In this document: piece by piece, positions 26,946-35,308 of the stretch
How positions within the stretch are numbered: the first letter of the stretch is position 1
How the letters are laid out: each line of letters begins with the position of its first letter
DNA from: Didemnitutus sp041906465
GTDB taxonomy: Bacteria > Verrucomicrobiota > Verrucomicrobiia > Opitutales > Opitutaceae
Direction of reading: 5' to 3'
Assembly: GCA_041906465.1 (NCBI GenBank)
Contig: JAYRJE010000014.1
Span: 62,001 to 126,000, forward strand
Length of the DNA: 64,000 nucleotides
The notes under the pieces: generated by a model
What the model was told of the DNA's origin: nothing
Database searches by the model: none
What the model saw: the letters and a program-made list of their open reading frames with translations, nothing else
Made by a program: the position numbers and the translations under genes

Positions 26946-27416
26946 TCACACGCGGTGCGCTATTCCCTCGAGCGCGCGTGAAAGGCCATCGCGCGCCACG
27001 TCGGAGAGTGCATTGCCTAGGGTGAAGTCCCGGGCGGGCACGAGAAGTTGCCATGCCCGCTCGGGAGCGCGTCCGAATGCGGCGCGTGCGAGCGCGAGCA
27101 GCGCGGACGGTGTCAGCGCGTGGTTCAGGCCCTCGCGGTCGGGGGACGCCGCATTGACCGGCACGAAAACCACGCCGTCGGTGTGCAACGCGGCGTCGAC
27201 GAAAATCACTTCGTCGGCCACGGCGAGGTCGGCGGCGAGTTCCGGGGTGAGTTCGTGGCGCGCGAGCGCGAGCACGCCGGGGATGGCCCAGTCCGCGACA
27301 TGTTGGGCGATGAGCTGGCCGAGACCGTCATCGCCGAAGAGCGTGTTGCCATACCCGAGCACGAGCAGGCGGGCGCGCACGGCGCTGGGAGGATGCGGAT
27401 GGGCGGAGAGGAGCAT
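26946..27416 (-). CDS. [NiFe]-hydrogenase maturation endopeptidase (HoxW/HyaD-like)
   Basis: 156-residue M52-family protease. GYGNTLFGDDGLGQLIAQHV has the nickel-sensing Asp/Glu position and the GxGN-x3-GDDG signature. FVDAAL holds the second conserved Asp, and the usual His near residue 95 may correspond to H99 in NHALTPSAL. It cleaves the C-terminal extension of the large subunit once nickel is inserted. It starts 7 bases after the hoxH stop codon, so it is dedicated to HoxH. The other hyp maturation genes are not in this window. Confidence 0.9.
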   Translation of the reverse strand: MLLSAHPHPPSAVRARLLVLGYGNTLFGDDGLGQLIAQHVADWAIPGVLALARHELTPELAADLAVADEVIFVDAALHTDGVVFVPVNAASPDREGLNHALTPSALLALARAAFGRAPERAWQLLVPARDFTLGNALSDVARDGLSRALEGIAHRV

Positions 27417-27423
27417 CGCGCGC

Positions 27424-28857
27424 TCAGTCGCGAGCGGCCGTGTTGAGGATCTCGCCGGTGGGCGCGACGAGTTGGACGAGGAGCGGCATCTGGCCGACGG
27501 CGTGCGTCGAGCAGCTGAGACACGGATCGTAGCAGCGGATGCCGTGCTCGACGCGATTGAGCAGCGGCTCGGGGATTTCGGTGGAGCCGGGCTTGATGTA
27601 GGCGCGGGCGATTTGTGCGACGGTGCGATTCATCGCGAGGTTGTTGTGGCCCGTCGCGATGATGAGGTTCACCTTCGTGAGCAGGCCGTGCTCATCGACG
27701 GTGTAGTCGTGAATGAGCGTGCCGCGCGGCGCTTCGCTGACGCCGACGCCGTGCAGGTGGTTGATGCCGGCGTCGGAGCGGATGTGATCGCGGAGCAATT
27801 CCTGATCGTCGACGTAGAGCGAGATGCGTTCGAGCGCGGCGAGGATCTCGATCAGGCGGGCGTAGTGGTAGAGGAACGACGACGTCACCGCACCGCCCCG
27901 GCCGAAAGTGCGGAAGTTCGCGAGTTCGGCGTCGGCTTGGGGCGTGCCGATGGTGGTGCAGACGTTGAGCCGCGCGAGCGGACCGACGCGATACAGGCCA
28001 GCCTGCGGACCGAGCGGATGGTAATACGGCGACTTCAGGTAGGATGAATTCTGCACCTGCTCCGCGATGAGGGACGCGTAGGCCTTGGGCTCGACCTGAT
28101 CCTGCACGATCTGCCCGGTGCTGTCGGTGAAGCGAAGCTTTCCGCCATGGTGTTCCCATTCGCCGCGCGGGCCGACGAGGCCCATGAACAGCGAGGGGAA
28201 GTTGCCGTAGGTCTCGATTTCGCGCGGGTGGGCTTCGAGCACGCGCTTGAAGAGCTTCAGCGCGATGTTGGTGGTCGCGAACGCCTCGGGCAGCCAGTCC
28301 TTGATGCGTTCAAGCGTCATGCGATCGACGCCGGAGCGCACGCCGCCGGGGACGGCCCAGCCGGGGTGAACCTTCTTGCCGCCGAGCATCTCGATCACTT
28401 CCTGGCCGAACTGCCGCAGGCGAATGCCGGCGCGGGCGAGCTCGGGTTTTTCGGCGGCGAGGCCGAAGACGTTGCGCTGCGCCGGCGGAGTGTCCCAACC
28501 GAGCAGGAAGTCGGGCGCACTGAGATGAAAGAAGCTCAACGCGTGGCTTTGCACGATTTGCGCGAGGTTCATCAGTCGGCGGAGCTTCTCGGCGGCAATG
28601 GGCACGCGAACGGCGAGAATGGCGTCGCCGGCCTTGGCGGAGGCGAGGAGGTGCGAGACCGGGCAGATGCCGCAGATGCGCGCGGTGATGCCGGGCATCT
28701 CGGCCAGCGGACGGCCTTCGCAGAACTTCTCGAAGCCGCGGAATTCCGTGACGTGGAACTCCGCGTCGGCCACATGGCCGGAGTCGTCGAGGCGCAGGCT
28801 GATCTTGGCGTGGCCTTCGATGCGGGTGACAGGATCGATGACGATGCGGCGGGTCAT
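27424..28857 (-). CDS. hoxH: Bidirectional [NiFe]-hydrogenase large subunit HoxH
   Basis: 477-residue catalytic subunit. The N-terminal L1 motif RICGICPVSH (60-69) and the C-terminal L2 motif DPCLSCSTHA (444-453) give the four cysteines that bind Ni-Fe (C62, C65, C446, C449). About 25 residues follow H452, the usual cleavage point, so the protein is made as a precursor for the adjacent protease. RIVIDPVTRIEGHAKI at the N-terminus is typical. With HoxY it interconverts H2 and protons; HoxFUE passes electrons to NAD(H). Group 3d assignment rests on the whole hoxEFUYH set. Confidence 0.96.
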   Translation of the reverse strand: MTRRIVIDPVTRIEGHAKISLRLDDSGHVADAEFHVTEFRGFEKFCEGRPLAEMPGITARICGICPVSHLLASAKAGDAILAVRVPIAAEKLRRLMNLAQIVQSHALSFFHLSAPDFLLGWDTPPAQRNVFGLAAEKPELARAGIRLRQFGQEVIEMLGGKKVHPGWAVPGGVRSGVDRMTLERIKDWLPEAFATTNIALKLFKRVLEAHPREIETYGNFPSLFMGLVGPRGEWEHHGGKLRFTDSTGQIVQDQVEPKAYASLIAEQVQNSSYLKSPYYHPLGPQAGLYRVGPLARLNVCTTIGTPQADAELANFRTFGRGGAVTSSFLYHYARLIEILAALERISLYVDDQELLRDHIRSDAGINHLHGVGVSEAPRGTLIHDYTVDEHGLLTKVNLIIATGHNNLAMNRTVAQIARAYIKPGSTEIPEPLLNRVEHGIRCYDPCLSCSTHAVGQMPLLVQLVAPTGEILNTAARD

Positions 28858-28893
28858 GTGCAGGCGTTGTCCAGGGGGCGGAGCGCGCGGCGC

Positions 28894-29439
28894 TCAGCCG
28901 AATTTGAGTTGGGCGCCGCTGAGCGCGGGCGCGCCGTCGAGGAGGTGGAGCAGCAAAGCCTTGATGCGGTCGGCCGGCGGCGGACAGCCGGGGAGACAGT
29001 GGTCGACCTTGATCAGCTGGTGCAGCGGGAGGACTTTGGGCAGCAGCGGGGGCAACACGCCGTCGAGCGCGGGCTTCACGGGGTTGCTCTCGGCGGCCTC
29101 GATGTAGGCGCGCTGGAGGACGTTGTCGGCGTTTTTCGCGCCAAGGACGTTGCGCATTGCGGGGACGTTGGCCGTGACGGCGCAGTCGCCGAAGGACACG
29201 ACGATCTTCGTGCGCGCGCGGATCTGGTGGGCGAGTTCGACGTGGTCGACGTTGCAGAGCGCGCCTTCGACGAGGCAGAGGTCGACGTTCTCGGGATAGA
29301 CCTTGAGGTCGGCGATCGGGCTGTAGACGACGTCGATCCGACCGGCGAGTTCGAGCAGGAACTCGTCGAGGTCGAGGAAGGACATGTGGCAACCGGCGCA
29401 GCCGCCGAGCCAGACGGTGGCGAATCTCAGGCGTTCCAT
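28894..29439 (-). CDS. hoxY: Hydrogenase small subunit HoxY
   Basis: 181 residues, the short cytosolic form without a twin-arginine signal peptide. Proximal 4Fe-4S ligands are visible: C14 and C17 in LGGCAGCHMSFLD, a Cys in SFGDCAVTANVP, and C149 in HCLPGCPPPADRI. It carries electrons from the HoxH active site to HoxU. It overlaps hoxU by 13 bases and precedes hoxH by 36. Confidence 0.95.
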   Translation of the reverse strand: MERLRFATVWLGGCAGCHMSFLDLDEFLLELAGRIDVVYSPIADLKVYPENVDLCLVEGALCNVDHVELAHQIRARTKIVVSFGDCAVTANVPAMRNVLGAKNADNVLQRAYIEAAESNPVKPALDGVLPPLLPKVLPLHQLIKVDHCLPGCPPPADRIKALLLHLLDGAPALSGAQLKFG

Positions 29440-30143
29440 TGTTGTTTCTCCCGGGCGCTGACGATTTTTTCGAGCCGCGTGCGGTCACGCATCATTTCTC
29501 CGGCGGTGGCGCCGCGGTAGAACAGGGCGCCGGTCGGGCAGCTCATCACGCATTTGCCGCACGAAGTGCAGGTGTCGGCGTCGGCCCACGGCTGGCGGAG
29601 GTCGGTGATGATCTCGCAGCGGCCACCGCGTCCGGCGACGTTCTTGGTGCCGGCACCTTCGATGTGCCAGCAGACGCGGACGCAACGCGTGCAGAGGATG
29701 CAGCGGTTGTGGTCCATGCCGTAGAGCGCGTGCGTCTGGTCGACCGGCCAGCGGGGCGATTGGTAGTCGTAGCGCACGTGGTCCATGCCGCACGAGGCGG
29801 CGAGCGTCTGGAGTTCGCACTGGCCGTTCGATACGCAGACGGCGCACACGTGGTTGCGCTCGGCGAAGAGCAGTTCGAGCGTGAGCTGGCGGTAGTGGCG
29901 CAGGCGCGGCGTGTCGGTGAGGATCTCCATGCCCTCGCGCACGCGCGTGGTGCAGGCGGACATCAGCTTGGCGTTGCCGGCGACCTCGACGAGGCAGAGA
30001 CGGCAGGCGCCCACATCGTAGACGCCGTCGAGGTGGCAGAGCGTCGGCAATTTGACGCCGGCTTCGCGGCACGCCTGGAGGATGGTCGCGTCGTCCGGGG
30101 CGGAGACTTGGCGGCCGTCGATCGTGAGGGTTTTAACAGCCAT
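29427..30143 (-). CDS. hoxU: Diaphorase iron-sulfur subunit HoxU
   Basis: 238-residue NuoG-like subunit. The 2Fe-2S domain has C36, C47, C50 and C64 (CHLDGVYDVGACRLC and SACTTRV). The His/Cys cluster is HVCAVCVSNGQCELQ (about 97-111). Two 4Fe-4S sites follow, CILCTRCVRVC and CTSCGKCVMSCP. It wires the hydrogenase module (HoxYH) to the FMN module (HoxF). Starts 12 bases after the hoxF stop codon. Confidence 0.95.
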   Translation of the reverse strand: MAVKTLTIDGRQVSAPDDATILQACREAGVKLPTLCHLDGVYDVGACRLCLVEVAGNAKLMSACTTRVREGMEILTDTPRLRHYRQLTLELLFAERNHVCAVCVSNGQCELQTLAASCGMDHVRYDYQSPRWPVDQTHALYGMDHNRCILCTRCVRVCWHIEGAGTKNVAGRGGRCEIITDLRQPWADADTCTSCGKCVMSCPTGALFYRGATAGEMMRDRTRLEKIVSAREKQQWNA

Positions 30144-30155
30144 GGGAGTGCGGGA

Positions 30156-31775
30156 TCAGTGCGGGGCCGACGCGGCGGTCGCGTGCTCGGGTTGGAGGAG
30201 CGCCTCGTATTCGTGGCGGAAGAAGCGCAGCGTGCTGAGGACAGGGTTCGGCGCGGTCTGACCGAGGCCGCACAGACTCGTGTGCTTCACCATGTCGCAG
30301 AGTTCCTCGAGTTGCGCCAAGTCGGCGGCGTTGGCGCGGCGCTCGATGATCTTGGTGAGCAGCTGGTGCATTTGCACGGTGCCGGCGCGGCAGGGGATGC
30401 ATTTGCCGCACGACTCGTCGACGCAGAACTCCATGAAGTAGCGCGCGACGTCGACCATGTTGGTGGTGTCGTCCATCACGATCATGCCGCCGGAGCCCAT
30501 GATGGAGCCGAGCTGGCCGAGCGACTCGTAGTCGACGGGCGTGTCGAGGTGTTGTTGCGGAATGCAGCCACCGGAGGGGCCGCCGGTTTGCACGGCCTTG
30601 ATGGCGTGGCCGTCGGGGGCGCCGCCGCCCATGTCCTCGACGATGGTGCGGAGCGGCGTGCCCATGGGCACTTCGATGAGGCCGGTGTGGCGGATCTTGC
30701 CGGCGAGGGCGAAGACCTTGGTGCCGGTGCTCTTTTCCGTGCCGATGCCGGCGAACCACTCTGCGCCCTGCCGAATGATGGCGGCGACGTTCGCGAAGGT
30801 CTCGACGTTGTTGATCAAGGTCGGGCACCCCCACAAGCCGCTCTCCGCCGGGAACGGCGGGCGCGGGCGCGGCTGGCCGCGTTTGCCCTCGATCGAGGCC
30901 ATGAGCGCGGTTTCCTCGCCGCACACGAAGGCGCCGGCGCCGATCCGCACCTCGATGTTGAACGAGAACGGCGACTCGAAGATGCTGCCGCCGAGCAAGC
31001 CGAGTTGACGCGCCTGCTTGATCGCGGTCTGGAGTCGCGCGATGGCGAGCGGATACTCGGCGCGCACGTAGACGTAGCCCTGAGTCGCGCCTACGGCGCG
31101 TGCGGCGATGGCCATGCCTTCGAGCACGCTGTGCGGATCGCTCTCGAGAACGGAACGGTCCATGAACGCGCCGGGGTCGCCCTCGTCGGCGTTGCAGACG
31201 ACGAATTTTCGTTCGCCCGGCGCCTTGGCGACGGTGCCCCATTTGAGGCCGGTGGGAAAACCCGCGCCACCGCGACCGCGCAGACCGCTCCGCACGATCG
31301 TGTCGACCACGTCGGCGGGCTCCATCTCCGTGATGGCGCGGAGCAACGCCTGGTAGCCGTCCACGGCGATGTAGGTTTCGATCTTCTCGGGATCAACGAT
31401 GCCGCTGTTCGCGAGCACGATGGTCTTTTGCTGGGCGAAGAACGGTGAGTTCGCCGGCGCAAGGCCCGCGGCGATCGCGCCGGTCTGGATCTGGGCGATC
31501 AGCTCGGCGGCGGTGTCGGGCTCGACCTTCTCGTAGAGCACGCCTGACGGGTCGGCCTGCACGAGCGGGCCCTGGCAGCAAAGCCGCAGGCAGCCGACGC
31601 CGCGCACTTCGATCTGGTCCGCGAGTCCGGCGGCGGCCACGGCCTGCTCCAATTTTTTCTTCACTTCCGGCGCACCGGAGGAGTGGCAGCTCGCCGCCGT
31701 GCAGCAGCGGAGCGTGTAGGGTTTCCGCGCGGCCAGCTCGCGCGCCTTGATCTGGAGAAGGTCGTTAAGATCCAT
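30156..31775 (-). CDS. hoxF: Diaphorase flavoprotein subunit HoxF
   Basis: 539 residues. The N-terminal thioredoxin-like 2Fe-2S domain (1-95) has C24/C25, C30, C62 and C66/C67 region cysteines. The FMN and NAD(H)-binding core begins with RGRGGAGFPTGLKWG (167-181); NADEGDPGAFMDRSVLE binds NADH; GAGAFVCGEETALMASIEG binds FMN. The C-terminal 4Fe-4S site is ESCGKCIPCRAGT with a fourth Cys in SLCGLG. It reduces NAD+ with electrons from H2, or the reverse. It starts inside the last 11 bases of hoxE. Confidence 0.96.
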   Translation of the reverse strand: MDLNDLLQIKARELAARKPYTLRCCTAASCHSSGAPEVKKKLEQAVAAAGLADQIEVRGVGCLRLCCQGPLVQADPSGVLYEKVEPDTAAELIAQIQTGAIAAGLAPANSPFFAQQKTIVLANSGIVDPEKIETYIAVDGYQALLRAITEMEPADVVDTIVRSGLRGRGGAGFPTGLKWGTVAKAPGERKFVVCNADEGDPGAFMDRSVLESDPHSVLEGMAIAARAVGATQGYVYVRAEYPLAIARLQTAIKQARQLGLLGGSIFESPFSFNIEVRIGAGAFVCGEETALMASIEGKRGQPRPRPPFPAESGLWGCPTLINNVETFANVAAIIRQGAEWFAGIGTEKSTGTKVFALAGKIRHTGLIEVPMGTPLRTIVEDMGGGAPDGHAIKAVQTGGPSGGCIPQQHLDTPVDYESLGQLGSIMGSGGMIVMDDTTNMVDVARYFMEFCVDESCGKCIPCRAGTVQMHQLLTKIIERRANAADLAQLEELCDMVKHTSLCGLGQTAPNPVLSTLRFFRHEYEALLQPEHATAASAPH

Positions 31776-32298
31776 GGGAGGAGAGCCAGGGTTGGACTTT
31801 CGCGACGGCGCTCTCGGCAGTCTGCTTGGCGGTGACCGTGCCGTCGTAGACGACGGCCGGCGCGATGCCGCACGCGCCGATGCAGCGTGCAGAGAGCAGG
31901 GAGAGTTTGTTGTCCGGCGTGGTTTCGCCGGCCTTGATCCCGGCGCGCTCCTCGATCGCGGCCATGATTTTGTCGGCGCCCTTCACGTAGCAGGCCGTGC
32001 CGAGGCAGACGACGCAGGTGTGTTCGCCCTGCGGTTTCAGGGTGAAGAAATGGTAGAAGGTCGCGACGCCGTAGACGCGGCTGGGCGGCAGCTTGAGGGC
32101 CTTCGCGATGTAGAGCAGCAGGCCGTCGTCGAGGAATCCGTAGAGTTCCTGGGCCTTGTGCAGCACCTCGATGAGCGCGTCGCCGCGGAACTGCTGGCGC
32201 TTCATGAAGGTGTCGAGGATGACGAGGCGCTTGTCGCCCCGCGGGGCGGCGGCGGCTTTCTTGCGCTCGAGTTTCCGGCGGGCTTCCGTGAGGAGCAT
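31765..32298 (-). CDS. hoxE: Diaphorase subunit HoxE (NuoE-like)
   Basis: 177 residues from the ATG at 32298; a longer frame to 32334 adds 12 residues without similarity. The thioredoxin-like 2Fe-2S domain has the cysteine pattern VCLGTAC and then ARCIGACGIAP. VYGVATFYHFFTLKPQGEH is a strong NuoE/HoxE signature. It is the first gene of the eight-gene minus-strand unit. HoxE is typical of group 3d enzymes of cyanobacterial type and may contact ferredoxin or other partners. Confidence 0.94.
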   Translation of the reverse strand: MLLTEARRKLERKKAAAAPRGDKRLVILDTFMKRQQFRGDALIEVLHKAQELYGFLDDGLLLYIAKALKLPPSRVYGVATFYHFFTLKPQGEHTCVVCLGTACYVKGADKIMAAIEERAGIKAGETTPDNKLSLLSARCIGACGIAPAVVYDGTVTAKQTAESAVAKVQPWLSSHGS

Positions 32299-32685
32299 AG
32301 GGGTGGGGTGGCCAATCCGGACCTTTCCCCGCACCGCCCAGCGGTCCGTAGGGGTCAGGACCGGCCGGTAGATTTGGCAAGCGGTAGATTAGCGCGAATA
32401 CGCGCGGCTCACTTGCCGCAGGTTGCGCAAGGGCCGGCGTGGATTGCTGTGCAGGAATTGGCGCGCGCCGCAGGTGCGCTTATCGTTGCACTCTGAAAAA
32501 GGGCGCGCGCATGGCAGGGCGCACACAAGAAGTGCGCAAACGAGAGAGTGTCCTAAACGGAGCGCGCGATCCGGACGAAAGTGGCGGGAGCTTCCAGCTC
32601 CCGGAGTGTGACCGCCTCGCGTGACGGGAGCTGGAAGCTCCCGCTACTTTGCCTGAGCGTTCTTTGGTGATCTGCGGGGCGAAGC
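32299..32685. other. 387-bp intergenic region upstream of hoxE
   Basis: No gene. The part next to hoxE (about 32370-32480) should contain the hox promoter, reading toward lower coordinates; I could not recognise a -24/-12 or -35/-10 pair with confidence. The distal part holds one bipartite palindromic element (32578-32650), annotated separately. Confidence 0.5.
32578..32650. repeat. Bipartite palindromic (REP/BIME-like) element, copy 1
   Basis: A 73-base unit. Left palindrome CGGGAGCTTCCAGCTCCCG (32585-32603), 21-base spacer, right palindrome CGGGAGCTGGAAGCTCCCG (32625-32643). Outer flanks AAAGTGGC and GCTACTTT mirror each other. Same design, spacing and length as the copy at 39729-39801. 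Confidence 0.8.
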
Positions 32686-33561
32686 TTACTGCGCGCGGTT
32701 TTGCCGATACGCTTTCACCGTGTTCTTCATCAGCATCGCGACAGTCATTGGGCCGACGCCGCCGGGGACGGGCGTGATCTTCGAACAGAGCGGGGAAACG
32801 GTCGGGAAATGCACGTCGCCGGTGAGGCGGTAGCCGGTTTTCTTCGTCGCGTCGGGCACGCGGTTCACGCCGACGTCGATCACGACTACGCCGGGCTTCA
32901 CCATGTCGGCGGTGACGAACTCCGCCTTGCCGATCGCGGCGATGAGCACGTCGGCCTGGCGCGTGATGGCGGGCAGGTCCTTCGTTTGCGAGTGGCAGAT
33001 CGTGACCGTGGCGTTGGCCCACTGCTTGCGCTGCACCGCGAGGAGCGCAGCGGGTTTGCCGACGATGAGCGAGCGGCCGAGCACGACGACGTGCTTGCCG
33101 TTGAGCGAAACCTTGGCGCGCTGGAGCAGCTCCATGATGCCGGCGGGCGTGCAGGCGACGAAGCCCGTCTCGTCCTCCTGCGCGAGCTTGCCGAGGTTCA
33201 GCGTGTGGAAACCGTCGACGTCCTTCTCGGCGGCGATGCGACGGAACACGGCGACTTCGTTGATGCCTTTCGGCAGCGGCGATTGCACGAGGATGCCGTC
33301 GACGGTGGCGTCGGCGTTGAGCGTGTCGATGAGCGCGCAGAGTTCGTCCTGCGTGATCGTGACGGGCGGGAAAATGAGGCGGCTTTCGATGCCGATCTCC
33401 GCGGCAGTTTTCTCCTTCTTCTTTACGTAGGAAACCGACGCCGGATCGTCGCCCACGCGCACGAGGGCGATGCAGGGCTTGCGGCCGGAGGAGCCGGCGA
33501 CTTCCGCTTTGAGTTCCGCGACGATCTCGGCCGCGACTTGGTTGCCGTCGATGATTTCCAT
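32686..33561 (-). CDS. folD: Bifunctional methylene-THF dehydrogenase/cyclohydrolase
   Basis: 291-residue folate enzyme interconverting 5,10-methylene-, methenyl- and 10-formyl-tetrahydrofolate with NADP(H). The catalytic Lys lies in VSYVKKKEK (Y45, K47/K48/K49 region). VDGILVQSPLPKGI and KDVDGFHTLNLGKLA are family signatures. The NADP-binding loop is VVVLGRSLIVGKPAALL. PGGVGPMTVAMLMKNTV closes the fold. Soluble and housekeeping; all key motifs are intact. Confidence 0.96.
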   Translation of the reverse strand: MEIIDGNQVAAEIVAELKAEVAGSSGRKPCIALVRVGDDPASVSYVKKKEKTAAEIGIESRLIFPPVTITQDELCALIDTLNADATVDGILVQSPLPKGINEVAVFRRIAAEKDVDGFHTLNLGKLAQEDETGFVACTPAGIMELLQRAKVSLNGKHVVVLGRSLIVGKPAALLAVQRKQWANATVTICHSQTKDLPAITRQADVLIAAIGKAEFVTADMVKPGVVVIDVGVNRVPDATKKTGYRLTGDVHFPTVSPLCSKITPVPGGVGPMTVAMLMKNTVKAYRQNRAQ

Positions 33562-33571
33562 GGGGAGGAAG

Positions 33572-33597
33572 AAAAAAGCCGGCCCTCACGGCCGGCT
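33572..33597 (-). terminator. Intrinsic terminator between the SH3-domain gene and folD
   Basis: On the minus strand AGCCGGCC-GTGAG-GGCCGGCT (8-bp stem, 5-base loop) runs into six Ts. It lies 17 bases after the stop codon of the SH3-domain gene and just upstream of folD. Confidence 0.88.
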
Positions 33598-33614
33598 AAA
33601 GTTTCGCGAGTGTC

Positions 33615-34406
33615 TTATTTGCGCTGGATGGCCTGCGCGACGACGACGAGGTCCTTGCCGTCGACCGTGTTTCGCACGGTGCCGGTAATGACGACCTGCA
33701 GGTTGAGATAGCTCTCGAGCTTCTCGGTGAGCACGAGGCGCTTCATGTCGACGTAGGCGAAGCGGCGGCCGCTGCTGTCGCTCAGCTGATAATCATACAC
33801 CGGGGTCGAGCCGAAGAGCGTCGCTTGCGCGACCGTGAACGTGCCGCTGAACAGGCGCGGCGTGTCGGCGCTGTTGGCCGAAACCGGCACCGGCCGACCG
33901 GGCTCGGTGCTCGTGGCGACGGGCGCGGACGAATACCCACCGGCCGTCGCGGGCGGCGGCGTGACGGGCGCGGCGGCGACGGCGGGGCGGTTGGCGGTGG
34001 CGCCGATGGCAATGAAGCCCTGCAGCTTCTTCTCGACGCGCACTTTCAGCCAATCGCCGGTCGAAAGGCCGACGACCTCGGACTTGTCACCCTTCTGCGA
34101 AATGGTGAGGACGGCGGAGGTGACCTTCGGCTCGCTGTAGATGTTGGCGCCTTCGCGGACGCTGAGGGCCTTCGTGATCTCGCGGCTGCGCGAGTAGCCT
34201 TCGAACGAGCCGTCGACTTCGACGCGGCGCCAGCCGGCGGGCGCTTCGCCCACCGGATTGATCGTGGCGCCAGCGGCGAGGCGCGTCAGCACGGGCGATT
34301 TCGCGTCGGGTTGCTGGAAAACGGCGGTGTCGGTCGCAACCGTGTCGGCGGCGAGGCGCGCGGCGACGGTGAGTGCGAGGGCGAGGAGGGAGAGTTTAAT
34401 CTTCAT
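33615..34406 (-). CDS. Secreted protein with SH3-like domains
   Basis: 263 residues with a signal peptide (MKIKLSLLALALTVAARLAA). Two short SH3-like segments follow: about 21-75 (TAVFQQPDAKSPVLTRLAAG) and 80-135 (LSVREGANIYSEPKVTSAVL). A Pro/Ala-rich linker (about 140-175) leads to a C-terminal beta-rich domain (185-263) of unknown type. SH3-like repeats often bind peptidoglycan, so an envelope role is plausible. Its start overlaps the end of the pseudouridine synthase gene by 11 bases. Confidence 0.8.
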   Translation of the reverse strand: MKIKLSLLALALTVAARLAADTVATDTAVFQQPDAKSPVLTRLAAGATINPVGEAPAGWRRVEVDGSFEGYSRSREITKALSVREGANIYSEPKVTSAVLTISQKGDKSEVVGLSTGDWLKVRVEKKLQGFIAIGATANRPAVAAAPVTPPPATAGGYSSAPVATSTEPGRPVPVSANSADTPRLFSGTFTVAQATLFGSTPVYDYQLSDSSGRRFAYVDMKRLVLTEKLESYLNLQVVITGTVRNTVDGKDLVVVAQAIQRK

Positions 34407-35172
34407 GGTCGGTGAACGCGGCGTGCTCCGGGACGGCGCGAGGCGTCGCGAAGAGCAGTGAGATTTCCTTCGTAGAAAGTTGTTTCACCCCGCGCAACGG
34501 GATTCCTTTTAAGCGCAGCGCGCCGATCTGGTAACGCTTCAGGCGTTTCACGGGAAAGCCGAACGCGAGGAACAGCTGGCGGATCTCGCGCTTTTTGCCG
34601 TGGTGCAGGTGAACGTCCAGCGACGTCGAGAGCTTGTCGCGGTTCGGGTTGAGCAGGAGCGCGTGCTCCACCTGGAGATGCTCGTTCTCGACCTTCACGC
34701 CCTTGAGGAGTTGGCCGACTTTGCTGGCGGGGAAGGGACGCTCCAGCGTCACGTGGTAGCGCTTCACGACCGTGTTCGACGGGTGCATGAGCTTGTTTGC
34801 GAGATCGCCGTCGGTGGTGAGGATGAGCAGGCCCTCGCTGTCCTTGTCGAGGCGGCCGGCGCAGAACAGCCGGAGCTTGCGCCACTCGCGCGGCAGCAGG
34901 TCGAAGATCGTGCCGTCCTCGGCGTGCGGGTCGCTGTTCGAGCAGACGAGCCCGCGCGGCTTGTGCATGGCGAGCGTGACTTTCGGCTGCGCGGTCGAGC
35001 GCACGGACTTGCCGCGGACGGTGACCTTGTCGACGCCGGGCTCGACCTTGCGGCCGGGCTCGGCTTTCTCGCCGTTCACGTAAACCTCGCCGGCCGCGAT
35101 GAGCGCCTCCGCGGCGCGGCGTGAGCACAGGCCGGAGTCAGCGATGAATTTTTGGATGCGAACGGGTTCCAC
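34396..35172 (-). CDS. RsuA/RluB-family pseudouridine synthase
   Basis: 258 residues starting at GTG 35172; no in-frame ATG exists, and AAGGG lies eight bases upstream of this GTG on the minus strand. The N-terminal S4 domain is VRIQKFIADSGLCSRRAAEA onward (about 4-60). The catalytic motif is FCAGRLDKDSEGLLILTTDG (catalytic Asp in GRLD). KREIRQLFLAFGFPVKRLKR is the family C-terminal motif. It modifies rRNA; which site (RsuA, RluB, RluE or RluF type) cannot be decided by eye. Confidence 0.92.
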   Translation of the reverse strand: MEPVRIQKFIADSGLCSRRAAEALIAAGEVYVNGEKAEPGRKVEPGVDKVTVRGKSVRSTAQPKVTLAMHKPRGLVCSNSDPHAEDGTIFDLLPREWRKLRLFCAGRLDKDSEGLLILTTDGDLANKLMHPSNTVVKRYHVTLERPFPASKVGQLLKGVKVENEHLQVEHALLLNPNRDKLSTSLDVHLHHGKKREIRQLFLAFGFPVKRLKRYQIGALRLKGIPLRGVKQLSTKEISLLFATPRAVPEHAAFTDHED

Positions 35173-35308
35173 GCCGCGCACCCTTGGCGCGGGCGCGCTC
35201 GCGAGCAACAGGAAAGCCTGCGAGGCCTTTTGCGTCACCTGCGGGCATTTGACAACGAACGTGCTTGCCACCTGCTTTCTCCGAACGGCAGATACGCCTT
35301 CCCACGCA

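Noticed and set aside
29439..31448. 669-residue plus-strand frame opposite hoxF/hoxU
   Set aside because: Antisense shadow of the hydrogenase genes; no domain.
32299..32577. Sigma-54 promoter upstream of hoxE
   Set aside because: No TGGCAC-N5-TTGC pattern was found on the minus strand in the expected region.
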